Below are positions 54,106 through 62,909 of a stretch of DNA of 64,000 nt, one piece after another. The position numbers were made by a program, and so were the translations under genes. The first letter of the stretch is position 1; each line of letters opens with the position of its first letter. Source of the DNA: Enterococcus faecium (GTDB taxonomy: Bacteria > Bacillota > Bacilli > Lactobacillales > Enterococcaceae); the NCBI RefSeq assembly GCF_029023785.1, contig NZ_CP118955.1:866501-930500 (forward strand), in the 5' to 3' direction. The notes below the pieces were generated by a model that made no database searches, was not told the origin of the DNA, and was given only the letters and a program-made list of their open reading frames with translations.

Positions 54106-54245
54106 CATTTTTTGAAACATATGGCTAAACAAATGAAATAAAACATGCTATACTTTTGAATGAAACAGGTTTAGAAACTGTATCACTTATTTGTGATTAT
54201 TTCTAACTAATAATTAAAAATAAAGCATAAAAAGGACGATGTTCA

Positions 54246-55910
54246 ATGGCTAAAAAAATGAAACAAGGTTCGAAATCTGTAGTAGAAAGTTTGATTAATC
54301 ATCATGTTGATTATGTATTCGGTATACCAGGTGCAAAAATCGATGGTGTATTTAATGAATTAGAGGATCAAGGTCCTGAATTAATCGTGACTCGTCACGA
54401 ACAAAATGCTGCATTTATGGCACAAGCAATCGGACGTATTACAGGAGAGCCAGGAGTAGTTATCGCAACAAGTGGTCCTGGTGCTAGTAACTTAGCTACA
54501 GGTTTGGTAACAGCGACAGCAGAAGGTGACCCAGTTTTAGCAATTGCCGGACAAGTAAAACGAAGCGATCTATTGAAGTTGACCCATCAAAGCATGGATA
54601 ATGCAGCACTGTTCCAGCCAATCACAAAATACAGTGCAGAAATCCAAGATCCAGAAACAATTTCAGAAGTGATTGCCAATGCTTATCGTATGGCTAAGAG
54701 TTCAAAAAAAGGCGCGAGCTTTATCAGTATCCCGCAAGATGTAGTGGATGCACCTGTCCAAGGTAATGTCATCAAGCCATTGAGCGATCCTAAATTAGGT
54801 TCTGCTTCTGCAGATGATATCCGTTACCTAGCTGAACGCATTAGAGAAGCAAAACTACCGGTACTATTAGTAGGTATGCGAGGATCAAGTGAAAAAGAAA
54901 CGTTAGCCATCAGGCAATTAGTTGAAAAGACAGCATTGCCTGTTGTAGAGACATTCCAAGCAGCTGGAGTGATCTCACGTGAATTAGAAGCGCATTTCTT
55001 TGGTCGTGTGGGTTTATTTAGAAACCAACCAGGAGATATGCTTTTGAAACGAAGTGATCTAGTTATTGCAATTGGCTATGATCCAATCGAATATGAAGCA
55101 AGAAACTGGAATGCGGAAAAAGATGCGCGGATCATTGTGATCGATGAAGCGCCAGCTGAAATCGATCCTTTTATGCAGCCTGAAAGAGAATTGATCGGTG
55201 ATATCTCAGCCACTCTTGATTTATTGACAGGTTCATTAGAGCCTCAACAAGTGTCAGAAGATGCAAAAGAATATTTAGCATCTCTTCAAGCAAAATTAAC
55301 GGAGCGGGACATTGTTCAATCAAAAGGAGAAGCAGGTATCTTGCATCCTTTAGAAGTTATTAACACGCTTCAGTCAAAAGTAACAGATGATATGACTGTT
55401 ACCGTAGATGTAGGTAGTCATTATATTTGGATGGCACGCCACTTTAGAAGTTATGAACCTCGTCATTTGTTATTCAGTAATGGTATGCAAACGCTTGGTG
55501 TTGCATTGCCATGGGCGATTTCTGCTGCATTGGTGCGTCCAAATACACAAATCGTATCAGTTTCCGGCGATGGGGGATTTTTATTCTCTGCCCAGGATTT
55601 AGAAACGGCGGTACGTAAAAAATTGAATATCGTTCATTTGATTTGGAATGATGGACACTACAATATGGTAGAGTTCCAAGAAAAAATGAAATATCAGCGG
55701 GCGTCAGGTGTAGACTTTGGTCCAGTTGATTTTGTGAAATATGCAGAAGCTTTTGGCGCTAAAGGAATCCGAGCTACAAGTGTAGAGGAATTAGAAAAAG
55801 CTTTAGAAGAAGGATTTGCGACAGAAGGACCCGTAATTATTGATATTCCGATTGATTACCGTGATAATGAGAAATTGGGAGAAACAATCTTACCAGATCA
55901 ATTCTATTAA
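54246..55910 (+). CDS. alsS: Acetolactate synthase, catabolic
   Basis: 554 residues of the ThDP family. The catalytic Glu is in [20 protein letters not shown], and the ThDP/Mg site is [20 protein letters not shown] with [11 protein letters not shown]. It lacks the FAD-rich features of biosynthetic IlvB and is followed by budA, so it is the catabolic enzyme: two pyruvate to acetolactate for acetoin formation. An extended -10 (TG-C-TATACT, 54146-54154) lies upstream. Confidence 0.93.
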   Translation: MAKKMKQGSKSVVESLINHHVDYVFGIPGAKIDGVFNELEDQGPELIVTRHEQNAAFMAQAIGRITGEPGVVIATSGPGASNLATGLVTATAEGDPVLAIAGQVKRSDLLKLTHQSMDNAALFQPITKYSAEIQDPETISEVIANAYRMAKSSKKGASFISIPQDVVDAPVQGNVIKPLSDPKLGSASADDIRYLAERIREAKLPVLLVGMRGSSEKETLAIRQLVEKTALPVVETFQAAGVISRELEAHFFGRVGLFRNQPGDMLLKRSDLVIAIGYDPIEYEARNWNAEKDARIIVIDEAPAEIDPFMQPERELIGDISATLDLLTGSLEPQQVSEDAKEYLASLQAKLTERDIVQSKGEAGILHPLEVINTLQSKVTDDMTVTVDVGSHYIWMARHFRSYEPRHLLFSNGMQTLGVALPWAISAALVRPNTQIVSVSGDGGFLFSAQDLETAVRKKLNIVHLIWNDGHYNMVEFQEKMKYQRASGVDFGPVDFVKYAEAFGAKGIRATSVEELEKALEEGFATEGPVIIDIPIDYRDNEKLGETILPDQFY

Positions 55911-55922
55911 GGAAGTGTCGAC

Positions 55923-56633
55923 ATGACTGAAAAAATCTTATACCAGCACGGGACATTAGGAGCTTTGATGGCCGGCTTGATGGATGGAACAGAAACGATT
56001 GCTCATATATTAGAAAAAGGAACTCTGGGATTGGGAACATTGCATGGGCTTGATGGTGAAGTCATCTTTTTAGATGGCGTAGCTTATCAAGGAAGATCAG
56101 ATGGCTCAGTTGCCCAATTAGATGGAAGTGAACTTACCCCCTATGCAGCAATTACAGATTTTACGCCAGATACTAGTTTTTCTGTCTCAAAAACTGCAGA
56201 TGGAGAACAATTGAAAAAAGACATATTAGTAAGAGAAGCCGGGGAAAACCTATTTTTGGCAGTGAAGATAACTGGATTATTCAAAAATATGCACATCCGT
56301 ATCATGCCGAAGCAAGAAAAACCTTACAGAAGACTAGCAAAAATTTCAGAGTCTCAACCAGAATTCCAACAAAGCAATGTCCAAGGAACATTAGTCGGGT
56401 TCTTTACGCCTGAATTATTCCAAGGAGTTGCTGCAGCGGGATTTCACCTGCATTTTATCGATGATACACATACATTTGGCGGACATGTAATGGATTTTGA
56501 AGTGGCTGAAGGAAAAGTTGAGATTAGCCGCATCTCGTCCCTTGTACAGCATTTTCCAGTTGATGATCCGACTTTTGTTCACGAAACGATTGATTATGCT
56601 GATTTAGCAGCAGAAATCCAACAAGCAGAATAG
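55923..56633 (+). CDS. budA: Alpha-acetolactate decarboxylase
   Basis: 236 residues: YQHGTLGALMAGLMDGTETI, LGTLHGLDGEVIFLDGVAYQ, GFFTPELFQGVAAAGFHLHF and DTHTFGGHVMDFE with the zinc-binding His residues. It makes acetoin from acetolactate, removing acid equivalents. It begins 12 bases after alsS, behind AAGGAAGTG. Confidence 0.93.
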   Translation: MTEKILYQHGTLGALMAGLMDGTETIAHILEKGTLGLGTLHGLDGEVIFLDGVAYQGRSDGSVAQLDGSELTPYAAITDFTPDTSFSVSKTADGEQLKKDILVREAGENLFLAVKITGLFKNMHIRIMPKQEKPYRRLAKISESQPEFQQSNVQGTLVGFFTPELFQGVAAAGFHLHFIDDTHTFGGHVMDFEVAEGKVEISRISSLVQHFPVDDPTFVHETIDYADLAAEIQQAE

Positions 56634-56643
56634 AAAAAGACAG

Positions 56644-56690
56644 CGAGATGCGTTCAAGGTGATTAACCTGACGTATCTCGTTTTTTTGAG
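56644..56690 (+). terminator. Terminator of alsS-budA
   Basis: CGAGATGCGT and ACGTATCTCG pair across the loop; seven T follow. Confidence 0.75.
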
Positions 56691-56762
56691 GAGAAAACCT
56701 AGCGTTTACAAAAAAACTGAGCTATAATCTTCTCCATAGATCAAAAAGGAGCGGTTTTTATC

Positions 56763-57260
56763 ATGTGGACAGAAAAACAGAAAAAAGATGCATACGAAAT
56801 TTTATTATTACAGCAACAAGGATTATTAGAAGCAGAAGATAACTGGTTAGCAAATTTAGCAAATTCATCTGCATTGTTGAATGAGACTTTGCCTGAGACT
56901 GTCTTTGCAGGATATTATTTATTCGATGGTAATGAATTGATTTTAGGACCGTTCCAAGGGCGAGTTTCTTGCACACGTATCAAGATGGGAAAAGGAGTTT
57001 GTGGAGAATCAGCTGAAAAACAAGAAACATTGATCGTTGATGATGTCAAAACCCATGCAAATTACATTTCCTGCGATTCAGCCGCACAATCAGAAATCGT
57101 AGTGCCAATGGTAAAAGAAGGTAATTTAATCGGTGTTTTAGATATCGATTGCGGAGTAACGAAAGGGTATGATGAAATCGATCAAGCATTTCTAGAAAAA
57201 TATGTAGATCTTTTATTATCAAATTTTAATATAAATGCTTTTTCATTTATTAATAACTAA
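56763..57260 (+). CDS. msrC: Free methionine-(R)-sulfoxide reductase (GAF domain)
   Basis: 165 residues, a single GAF domain. The fRMsr Cys set is present: LGPFQGRVSCTRIKMGKGVC and HANYISCDSAAQSEIVVPM. It reduces free Met-R-sulfoxide with thioredoxin. The ATG follows AAGGAGCGG. It is a single-gene unit with its own terminator. Confidence 0.88.
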   Translation: MWTEKQKKDAYEILLLQQQGLLEAEDNWLANLANSSALLNETLPETVFAGYYLFDGNELILGPFQGRVSCTRIKMGKGVCGESAEKQETLIVDDVKTHANYISCDSAAQSEIVVPMVKEGNLIGVLDIDCGVTKGYDEIDQAFLEKYVDLLLSNFNINAFSFINN

Positions 57261-57307
57261 AATCGTCTATTGAAACAAAAAAGAAGAGAAATCAAGAATA
57301 AAAAGAG

Positions 57308-57346
57308 CCGGAAAGACAGTGGGCATTTCTGTTTTTCGGTTTTTTT
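57308..57346 (+). terminator. Terminator of msrC
   Basis: CCGGAAAGACAG and CTGTTTTTCGG pair imperfectly; a T run follows. Confidence 0.65.
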
Positions 57347-57444
57347 ATTTTTTTATAAAATCACAAGTGTTATTGATTTTCATAATCATATTTTAATGTT
57401 ATTATCATTTTAAATAATGAAAAAACATTAAGGATGGATGAAAT

Positions 57445-57705
57445 ATGAATAACGAAACTATCATTTTAGGAAAAAAATATATTTGCCAACCTATTGGCTT
57501 GAAACAAAAAGTGGTTGGAGAAGTAATCAGTAAATTAGAAAATTGTGTTGTGATCTGCGTAGACGAATATCATGACGTCGATCGCAATGAAATATTAGAA
57601 AAATGCGGAAAAGTAGTGGCAAAATATACTCACGTTTATGAGTTGGAAACAACAGAATATCTATATAACTATAGCAACAAATATGAACATACTTTAGTTT
57701 CATAA
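57445..57705 (+). CDS. Small conserved-looking protein, unknown
   Basis: 86 residues, MNNETIILGKKYICQPIGLK to YNYSNKYEHTLVS. It has a beta-rich start and no membrane segment. AAGGATGG precedes the ATG. I do not recognise the family. Confidence 0.55.
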   Translation: MNNETIILGKKYICQPIGLKQKVVGEVISKLENCVVICVDEYHDVDRNEILEKCGKVVAKYTHVYELETTEYLYNYSNKYEHTLVS

Positions 57706-57716
57706 AGATTTAAATA

Positions 57717-57762
57717 AAGTGCCTTCAAAAGCGAGAAGACCAAGCTTTTGAAGGCACTTTAT
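57717..57762 (+). terminator. Terminator after the 57445 gene
   Basis: AAAGTGCCTTCAAAAGC and GCTTTTGAAGGCACTTT pair perfectly around a short loop. Confidence 0.88.
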
Positions 57763-57794
57763 TTAGTTGGCAGTGATTGTTCATGATTTTTGAT

Positions 57795-58306
57795 TTATTC
57801 AAAAGGTTTGCCTAGAGAATCTGTCTCTGTAACGAGGCCTGGTGGAGAAACTCGATAAAAACCTATACTGCCAGAACTGTCCTATTTTCGGATAGACAAA
57901 CTAGTAGTTTTAAAAAGATCATCCGATCCAATCATTTCAAAAAATGCAAAACTGATATCAGGATCATTTAGCTCAGGCTTGTTATCGTAAAGCATTTATA
58001 AAGGTTGCATTTAGTTAGGAGTAAACGCGAAACTATCATCATTATTTGCTGAAGAAGATGAAGAAGCTAATTCAGAGTTTGTTTGAAATAAAGGAGACGT
58101 GCTGACAGTTTCTTTACCCTGTTTTTTGCAGAGGTAGAAACTTTTATATCGGAAGTTTCTACCGGAGAATTTTTCTCATTTGTAGAAATTGTTGAATCGA
58201 TACTATTCGAAATTTGCGTATCTGAAGGTATGTTCTTTGATGCAGAAGTCCCACAAGCAGTAAGTAACAATAAATTTGATAAACTGATAAACAGAATTCT
58301 TTTCAT
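57795..58306 (-). pseudogene. Decayed lipoprotein gene
   Basis: ATG 58306 gives a clear lipoprotein start, MKRILFISLSNLLLLTACGT (lipobox LTAC). After about 60 Ser/Thr-rich residues the frame shifts at about 58125 and then meets TAA, TAA and TAG codons (SFAFTPN stop; ISFAFFEMIGSDDLFKTTSL ... RK stop; SIGFYRVSPPGLVTETDSLG). Several independent lesions show old decay. Confidence 0.7.
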
Positions 58307-58413
58307 TATGTACACACTCCTTATAGTATCGTTTAGCATACACCTATGCTCAGTATTAGGCAAAATCAATGCAAAACTATCAAGTCTTTTATAGTATCTA
58401 TTAGTCTTAGTAA

Positions 58414-58427
58414 TACATATATGGAGA
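58414..58427. repeat. Putative attachment repeat at tmRNA islet, left copy
   Basis: TACATATATGGAGA is identical to 60403-60416, which spans the 3' end of ssrA. A second shared sequence, GCAAAATCAATGCAAAA, lies about 50 bases to the left here and about 100 bases to the left of the other copy. Confidence 0.55.
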
Positions 58428-58591
58428 GGGTGATATCCCAGTTCAAACCAGATACATTGGTTACCATCTGTATTAACGATTATGCCTCTAAACGCTTTTT
58501 TTATGAAAAAATTTATAAGTGAAAACGTAGGTATGATATTATCTAGAGGTCATTTTTTTGGGTATTTAAATAGTTGCTAGGAGGATAGCTT

Positions 58592-58906
58592 TTGGATTTT
58601 TACAGTAATTTTATCTTAATAATAGCAATATTATTACTTCTAAATATTTGGTTTTTTGATAAGAGTAGAAATGCAGGGATAGGTTTTAGAACCAAACGAA
58701 GTACGTCTTCTGAAAAAAAGTGGGTATATTCACAGACTATTTTTTACGGAGGGGTTATTTCAATCAGTTTACTTTCTTCAACACTTTATTCTTTTAATGT
58801 TATAGACGTTTCCATGTCAAATTTTATATCTATTATTGGAATCCTTATTTCTGCAATTATTACACAACTACTTCTTGTGTTTGAAGAGAAGTCAAAAAAT
58901 AATTAA
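58592..58906 (+). CDS. Small SdpI-like membrane protein (paralogue of 10447)
   Basis: TTG start eight bases after AGGAGG. It encodes 104 residues with helix FILIIAILLLLNIWFF, motif GFRTKRSTSSEKKWVYSQ and two further helices. The upstream 130 bases are also related to those before the 10447 gene. It lies 165 bases inside the left attachment-like repeat. Confidence 0.55.
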   Translation: MDFYSNFILIIAILLLLNIWFFDKSRNAGIGFRTKRSTSSEKKWVYSQTIFYGGVISISLLSSTLYSFNVIDVSMSNFISIIGILISAIITQLLLVFEEKSKNN

Positions 58907-59059
58907 AGCAATTATGCCTTTTAGTACAGGAATTATTACTTCTTACAAATGTATAGCGAATGTGAAGCCTGCTGTTTTAATTGTTCTAGAAAAACTTTTG
59001 AGTGAACAATTATTTTATGTTAGGATGAATTAATTTCTCTAGAGTTTATAATTCGCCGT

Positions 59060-60111
59060 TTGTATAATTAAGCGAGACAAATAAAAAAGCCATTTATGTT
59101 ACACTCAAATTGTAATACCCGCTAAAGCATACAAGGAGAGTGAACATAAATGACTTATACCCATCTTACACCAAACGAGCTTGTAATGATAGAAGCATAT
59201 TTTCATCAAGAAACTCCGGTTGCTATCGTTGCGAAGCAGCTTAAACGTGGACGCCAAACAATTTACAATGTCTATAACTTTCTCAAATGTGGTGGAACAG
59301 CACTTGAATACTTTGAACAATACAAAGAAAATAAGCGACGTTGTGGGAGAACCGAAATCATTTTTCCTGCTGAGGAAAAAGAATACATTGAAAAAAGATC
59401 AACTGAAGGTTGGACCCCAGACGTCATTATTGGCCGTGCAGAGCGAACCTTCTCTTGTTCAGTAAGTACCCTCTATCGCCGGTTTAAGACGGGAGAATTC
59501 AATGTTTTACATTTACCGATGCAAGGAAAACGAAAACCAAATGGTTATAAGGAAAAACGTGGAAAACAGGCATTCAAAAGAAATATTTCTGAACGTAAAA
59601 AAGATTATGTCGTTTTCGAAGAAGAATTTGGACATTTAGAGGGTGATACGATTGTCGGCATCCACCATAAAAGTGCCGTCATCACACTCGTTGAGCGACT
59701 TTCAAAAGCCATTATCGCCTTGAAACCAGAAGGCCGTAAGGCAGTTGATATTGAAAATTCGATTAATGAATGGCTTCAATCCGTACCCAAAAATCTTTTC
59801 AAATCAATTACCTTTGATTGTGGAAAAGAATTCTCTAATTGGAAAAGTATTAGTAATACGAATGATATTGATATTTATTTCGCAGACCCAGGAACGCCTT
59901 CCCAACGGGGATTAAATGAACATTCAAACGGACTCCTCCGAAAAGATGGACTACCAAAAGAAATGGAATTCAACCAAGTCAATCAAGGATTCATCTCATC
60001 CGTTGCGTCTAAAAGAAACCATATCCCTAGAAAATCACTAAATTACCAAACACCATTAGAAGTTTTTTTGAGTTACGTAAATGGAAAGTTTTGTCTCGCT
60101 TAATTTGACAA
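59060..60111 (+). mobile_element. IS30-family insertion sequence, copy B
   Basis: Same length and transposase as copy A at 26294-27345, in opposite orientation. Its right end interrupts the small SOS-boxed gene relic at 60112. Confidence 0.9.
59150..60103 (+). CDS. IS30-family transposase
   Basis: 317 residues identical to the product of 26302-27255, with helix-turn-helix and complete DDE core. Presumably active. Confidence 0.93.
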   Translation: MTYTHLTPNELVMIEAYFHQETPVAIVAKQLKRGRQTIYNVYNFLKCGGTALEYFEQYKENKRRCGRTEIIFPAEEKEYIEKRSTEGWTPDVIIGRAERTFSCSVSTLYRRFKTGEFNVLHLPMQGKRKPNGYKEKRGKQAFKRNISERKKDYVVFEEEFGHLEGDTIVGIHHKSAVITLVERLSKAIIALKPEGRKAVDIENSINEWLQSVPKNLFKSITFDCGKEFSNWKSISNTNDIDIYFADPGTPSQRGLNEHSNGLLRKDGLPKEMEFNQVNQGFISSVASKRNHIPRKSLNYQTPLEVFLSYVNGKFCLA

Positions 60112-60180
60112 ATAATAATTAAAAAAACTTATTTGAAGGAACATGCTTAAACCATAATTGTGTTTTTCCTTCCATCAGCA
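60112..60180 (-). pseudogene. SOS-boxed small gene, 5' fragment cut by IS30
   Basis: ATG 60180 reads MLMEGKTQLWFKHVPSNKFF and then enters IS30. It matches the start of the 48315-48614 product (NETQLWFKFDHSNRF). GAGGTGA is the ribosome site. Only about 20 codons survive. Confidence 0.65.
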
Positions 60181-60207
60181 TAAAAGTTCACCTCAAAAAG
60201 AGTGTAC

Positions 60208-60219
60208 GAACAAAAGTTC
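60208..60219 (-). promoter_or_regulatory. SOS (LexA/DinR) box at tmRNA islet
   Basis: GAACAAAAGTTC is a perfect GAAC-N4-GTTC box. It is 28 bases before the truncated gene, the same spacing and surrounding bases (TTTTGAGGTGA) as at 48876. Confidence 0.65.
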
Positions 60220-60349
60220 TTTTTGTAAACCTTAAAATAGATTTTCCTGAATACGTATTGGGGATTTCTAAATGTTTGAATGTTTTTTTGAATGCAAAAT
60301 CAATGCAAAAAATTTTGTATTTCTCTACTTTTCTCTCCTTGACCAAAAT

Positions 60350-60377
60350 AAAAAAACGTTGATTTAACAACGTTTTT
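60350..60377 (-). terminator. Terminator downstream of ssrA
   Basis: AAAAACGTTG and CAACGTTTTT pair around ATTTAA. It is 33 bases beyond the tmRNA end but on the islet side of the attachment repeat, so the islet appears to supply the terminator. Confidence 0.7.
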
Positions 60378-60402
60378 CATACATGTTTATCTGTCTCAAC
60401 CA

Positions 60403-60416
60403 TACATATATGGAGA
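60403..60416. repeat. Putative attachment repeat at tmRNA islet, right copy
   Basis: TACATATATGGAGA covers the last six bases of ssrA and eight bases beyond. Identical to 58414-58427. The 3' end of tmRNA is a common target for phage and island integrases. Confidence 0.55.
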
Positions 60417-60774
60417 CGGCGGGAGTCGAACCCGCGTCCAAACACATCGCCACTTAAAAATCTACGTTCATAGTCAACTCATTTAAGGATTCACTTTACA
60501 GCTTGCCGAGTGACAGGCATTCTGTATCGCTAGTCTGATGTTCTCTTTTTCAACTTACAGACGGAAAGTTGAAACGTATCCCACTAAAGTTAGGACCCTT
60601 ACTCGAGCACATGGGCGATGCCGAGAGGATCTACGCTAACTGTTTTTAGGCAGCTAAAGCGTAAGAGTTGTTTTCGTTTTTAGCAGTTATATTTAACTGT
60701 AACGTTTTTACGTAGACGTAACCTACGAAACGCAATTCAAGCTCGACTGTGCCTGTCGAATCCGTAACGTCCCC
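60411..60774 (-). ncRNA. ssrA: Transfer-messenger RNA
   Basis: 364 bases. The 5' end GGGGACG (60774-60768) pairs with the 3' end CGTCTCC plus A (60417-60411); CCA is not encoded. The T-arm GGGTTCGACTCCC is at 60424-60441. The tag frame at 60684-60646 reads AKNENNSYALAA then TAA, the enterococcal tag. It rescues stalled ribosomes and marks the peptides for ClpXP. Confidence 0.97.
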
Positions 60775-60880
60775 GTTAGCTAACAAGGGTTACGTGTATT
60801 TTTCATACAAAATTAGTATAGCATATATTGGGATAAATTCAATAAAAAAGCGAATCATATCCCATTATTTATATAATAAC

Positions 60881-60930
60881 TGCCCCTTTCTTAAGAAAAA
60901 ATAAGCGATTTTCTTAAGAAAAGAGGTAGC
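60881..60930 (-). terminator. Terminator of the Cof-type phosphatase gene
   Basis: TTTCTTAAGAAAA is inverted at both arms, extended by CTGCCCC / GAGGTAG with two mismatches. Confidence 0.65.
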
Positions 60931-60944
60931 TTCAAAAAAAGATC

Positions 60945-61718
60945 TTAAATCAGATCAAAATACTTCAATGCGTGGACAATTCCGCCTTCTGTATTTTTCT
61001 TTGTGATAAAGGTAGAAAGTTCTTTTAATCCGTCATAGGCGTTGTCCATAGCGATTTTGTTGTCGCAAGCTTCCAACAAGGCAAAATCATTCGGACCATC
61101 GCCAAATCCAAAAGTAGGAACTTTTTCCAGCTGAAGTTCTTTTTGCAGACGTTTGACACCTGCCCCTTTTGAGATTCCTTTCTTCACTGTATCGATCGAG
61201 TAAGGACCATTCCGATAAAAAGTTAGCTCAGGAAAATGTTCGTGATAGTATTCGTCACCTGATTGAGATAAGATCAGCAACATATTTACTGTGTTTTCTT
61301 TAAAGCCTAAAGGATCAATTTCCGGAACATCTGAATGAATGAAGTCGTAAGCATTGATCATTGTTTGGCTATGACCGGTACACCAGATTTTCTGATCGTT
61401 ATAGTAAGAAAGTTCATGACCGTTCAACTGTACATGATCATACATTTTTTGACATTCTTCTGAAGAAAATGTTTGAGAATAGATTTCTTCGCCGTCTACT
61501 CGAATGAAAGAACCATTCATGGTGACCGCAGAAGTAATGCCCGCATCTTCCATGATAGAGTGGATTTCTGCTTCTGTACGTCCTGTAGCGATGACGGGGA
61601 GAACATTGTTTTCTTTTAATGCGTTCATAGCTTTTGCCACTTCGGGTGTGATTTTTGATTTCGCATCTAGTAATGTTCCATCAAGATCAAAGAAAGTGAT
61701 TGCACGATAATTTGACAC
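60945..61718 (-). CDS. Cof-type HAD phosphatase
   Basis: 257 residues. HAD motif I FFDLDGTLLD (nucleophile in DLDGT), motif II TGRTEA, motif III Lys in KGISKGAGVKRL and motif IV GFGDGPNDFALLEACD. The C2B cap is of the Cof type, which hydrolyses sugar phosphates or flavin precursors. Start GTG 61718, eight bases after AAGGAG. Confidence 0.88.
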   Translation of the reverse strand: MSNYRAITFFDLDGTLLDAKSKITPEVAKAMNALKENNVLPVIATGRTEAEIHSIMEDAGITSAVTMNGSFIRVDGEEIYSQTFSSEECQKMYDHVQLNGHELSYYNDQKIWCTGHSQTMINAYDFIHSDVPEIDPLGFKENTVNMLLILSQSGDEYYHEHFPELTFYRNGPYSIDTVKKGISKGAGVKRLQKELQLEKVPTFGFGDGPNDFALLEACDNKIAMDNAYDGLKELSTFITKKNTEGGIVHALKYFDLI

Positions 61719-61861
61719 AAATAAAACTCCTTTTTTATTGGAATAAGTTTATCTTAACAAAGAATGAACAAAAGACAAACCTTTCGTGAAGAATTCCTGA
61801 ACATATTGGTTCAGTCAACAATTTAGAGTATACTATAAGAAGAGAATTTAGGAGGGAAAGA

Positions 61862-62212
61862 ATGATTTTTTTCAGTATTGGTATCTTATTCTTAATAATT
61901 GGCAGTCTTTTTCGGATTCTGCCCTCAAAAGGAAATCTGCCTTTTTATGGGTATCATTCGCCTCTTGCCGCAAAAACAGACGCTCATTGGCGGCTGGCTC
62001 AAAAGACAAGCGGAAACTGGTTTTTTCTTATGGGCTTACTGATGGCATTGATCGGCTATTATTTAAAGACATCTGGGCATACGAATTATTTTCTGATTGA
62101 AATGCTTCTGCTAGTATTTCCAATTATGCCTATTTTTATTATGACAGAAAAGACATTACAGAAATATGACCTGGAAACTGGAGGGAACGATAATGAATAT
62201 TTTAATGATTGA
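61862..62212 (+). CDS. SdpI-family membrane protein
   Basis: 116 residues, three membrane helices. After the first helix comes YGYHSPLAAKTDAHWRLAQK, the GYxSxxAxxxxxxWxxAQ pattern of SdpI-family proteins. It begins the operon of the two-component system that follows and overlaps its first gene by 20 bases. A link to envelope stress or peptide resistance is a plausible inference only. Confidence 0.7.
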   Translation: MIFFSIGILFLIIGSLFRILPSKGNLPFYGYHSPLAAKTDAHWRLAQKTSGNWFFLMGLLMALIGYYLKTSGHTNYFLIEMLLLVFPIMPIFIMTEKTLQKYDLETGGNDNEYFND

Positions 62213-62909
62213 AGATAATCAATCTGTTTCTGAAATGATGCAGATGTTTTTCTTAAATGAAGGTTGGGAAGCAACTTTCAAGTATGATGGAAAAGAAGGG
62301 CTCGATGCCTTTTTAGAAAACCCACAACATTGGGATATGATTACACTAGACCTGAATTTGCCCACACTGGACGGTATGCTAGTAGGAAGAGAGATCCGCA
62401 AAGTTTCAAGTACTGTGCCGATTATCATGCTGACAGCTAGAGATTCTGAAAGCGATCAGGTGATCGGCTTAGAGATGGGGGCAGATGATTATGTCACAAA
62501 ACCTTTCAGTCCTCTGACGCTTATTGCTCGAATGAAAGCTTTGCATCGCCGTAGTGAGTTGGCAGAAGCAAGAGAAGAAGCAGCAGTTTCAGATGATCAT
62601 TTTGATATCGAGACTAGTCATTTCAAGATGAATACGAAAACACGAGAAGCGTATCTGGACAACCGGCCAATTGAAGGACTGACGCCTAAAGAGTTCGATC
62701 TATTGTTTACTTTAGCAAAAAAACCACGTCAAGTATTCTCTCGGGAGCAGTTGCTTGAATTAGTCTGGGATTATCAGTACTTTGGTGATGAACGGACAGT
62801 GGACGCCCATATCAAGAAATTACGACAAAAAATCGAAAAGGTCGGACCACAAGTCATCCAAACTGTTTGGGGAGTCGGCTACAAATTCGATGATTCTGGT
62901 GTTGCCTAA
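62193..62909 (+). CDS. OmpR-family response regulator
   Basis: 238 residues from ATG 62193, nine bases after GGAGG. Receiver with acidic pocket EDN, phospho-Asp53 (LDLNLP) and Lys in VTKPFSP; winged-helix domain with GLTPKEFDLLFTLAKKPRQV and TVDAHIKKLRQKIE. An in-frame upstream ATG (62166) is rejected for lack of a ribosome site. Its TAA overlaps the kinase ATG by one base. Confidence 0.9.
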   Translation: MNILMIEDNQSVSEMMQMFFLNEGWEATFKYDGKEGLDAFLENPQHWDMITLDLNLPTLDGMLVGREIRKVSSTVPIIMLTARDSESDQVIGLEMGADDYVTKPFSPLTLIARMKALHRRSELAEAREEAAVSDDHFDIETSHFKMNTKTREAYLDNRPIEGLTPKEFDLLFTLAKKPRQVFSREQLLELVWDYQYFGDERTVDAHIKKLRQKIEKVGPQVIQTVWGVGYKFDDSGVA

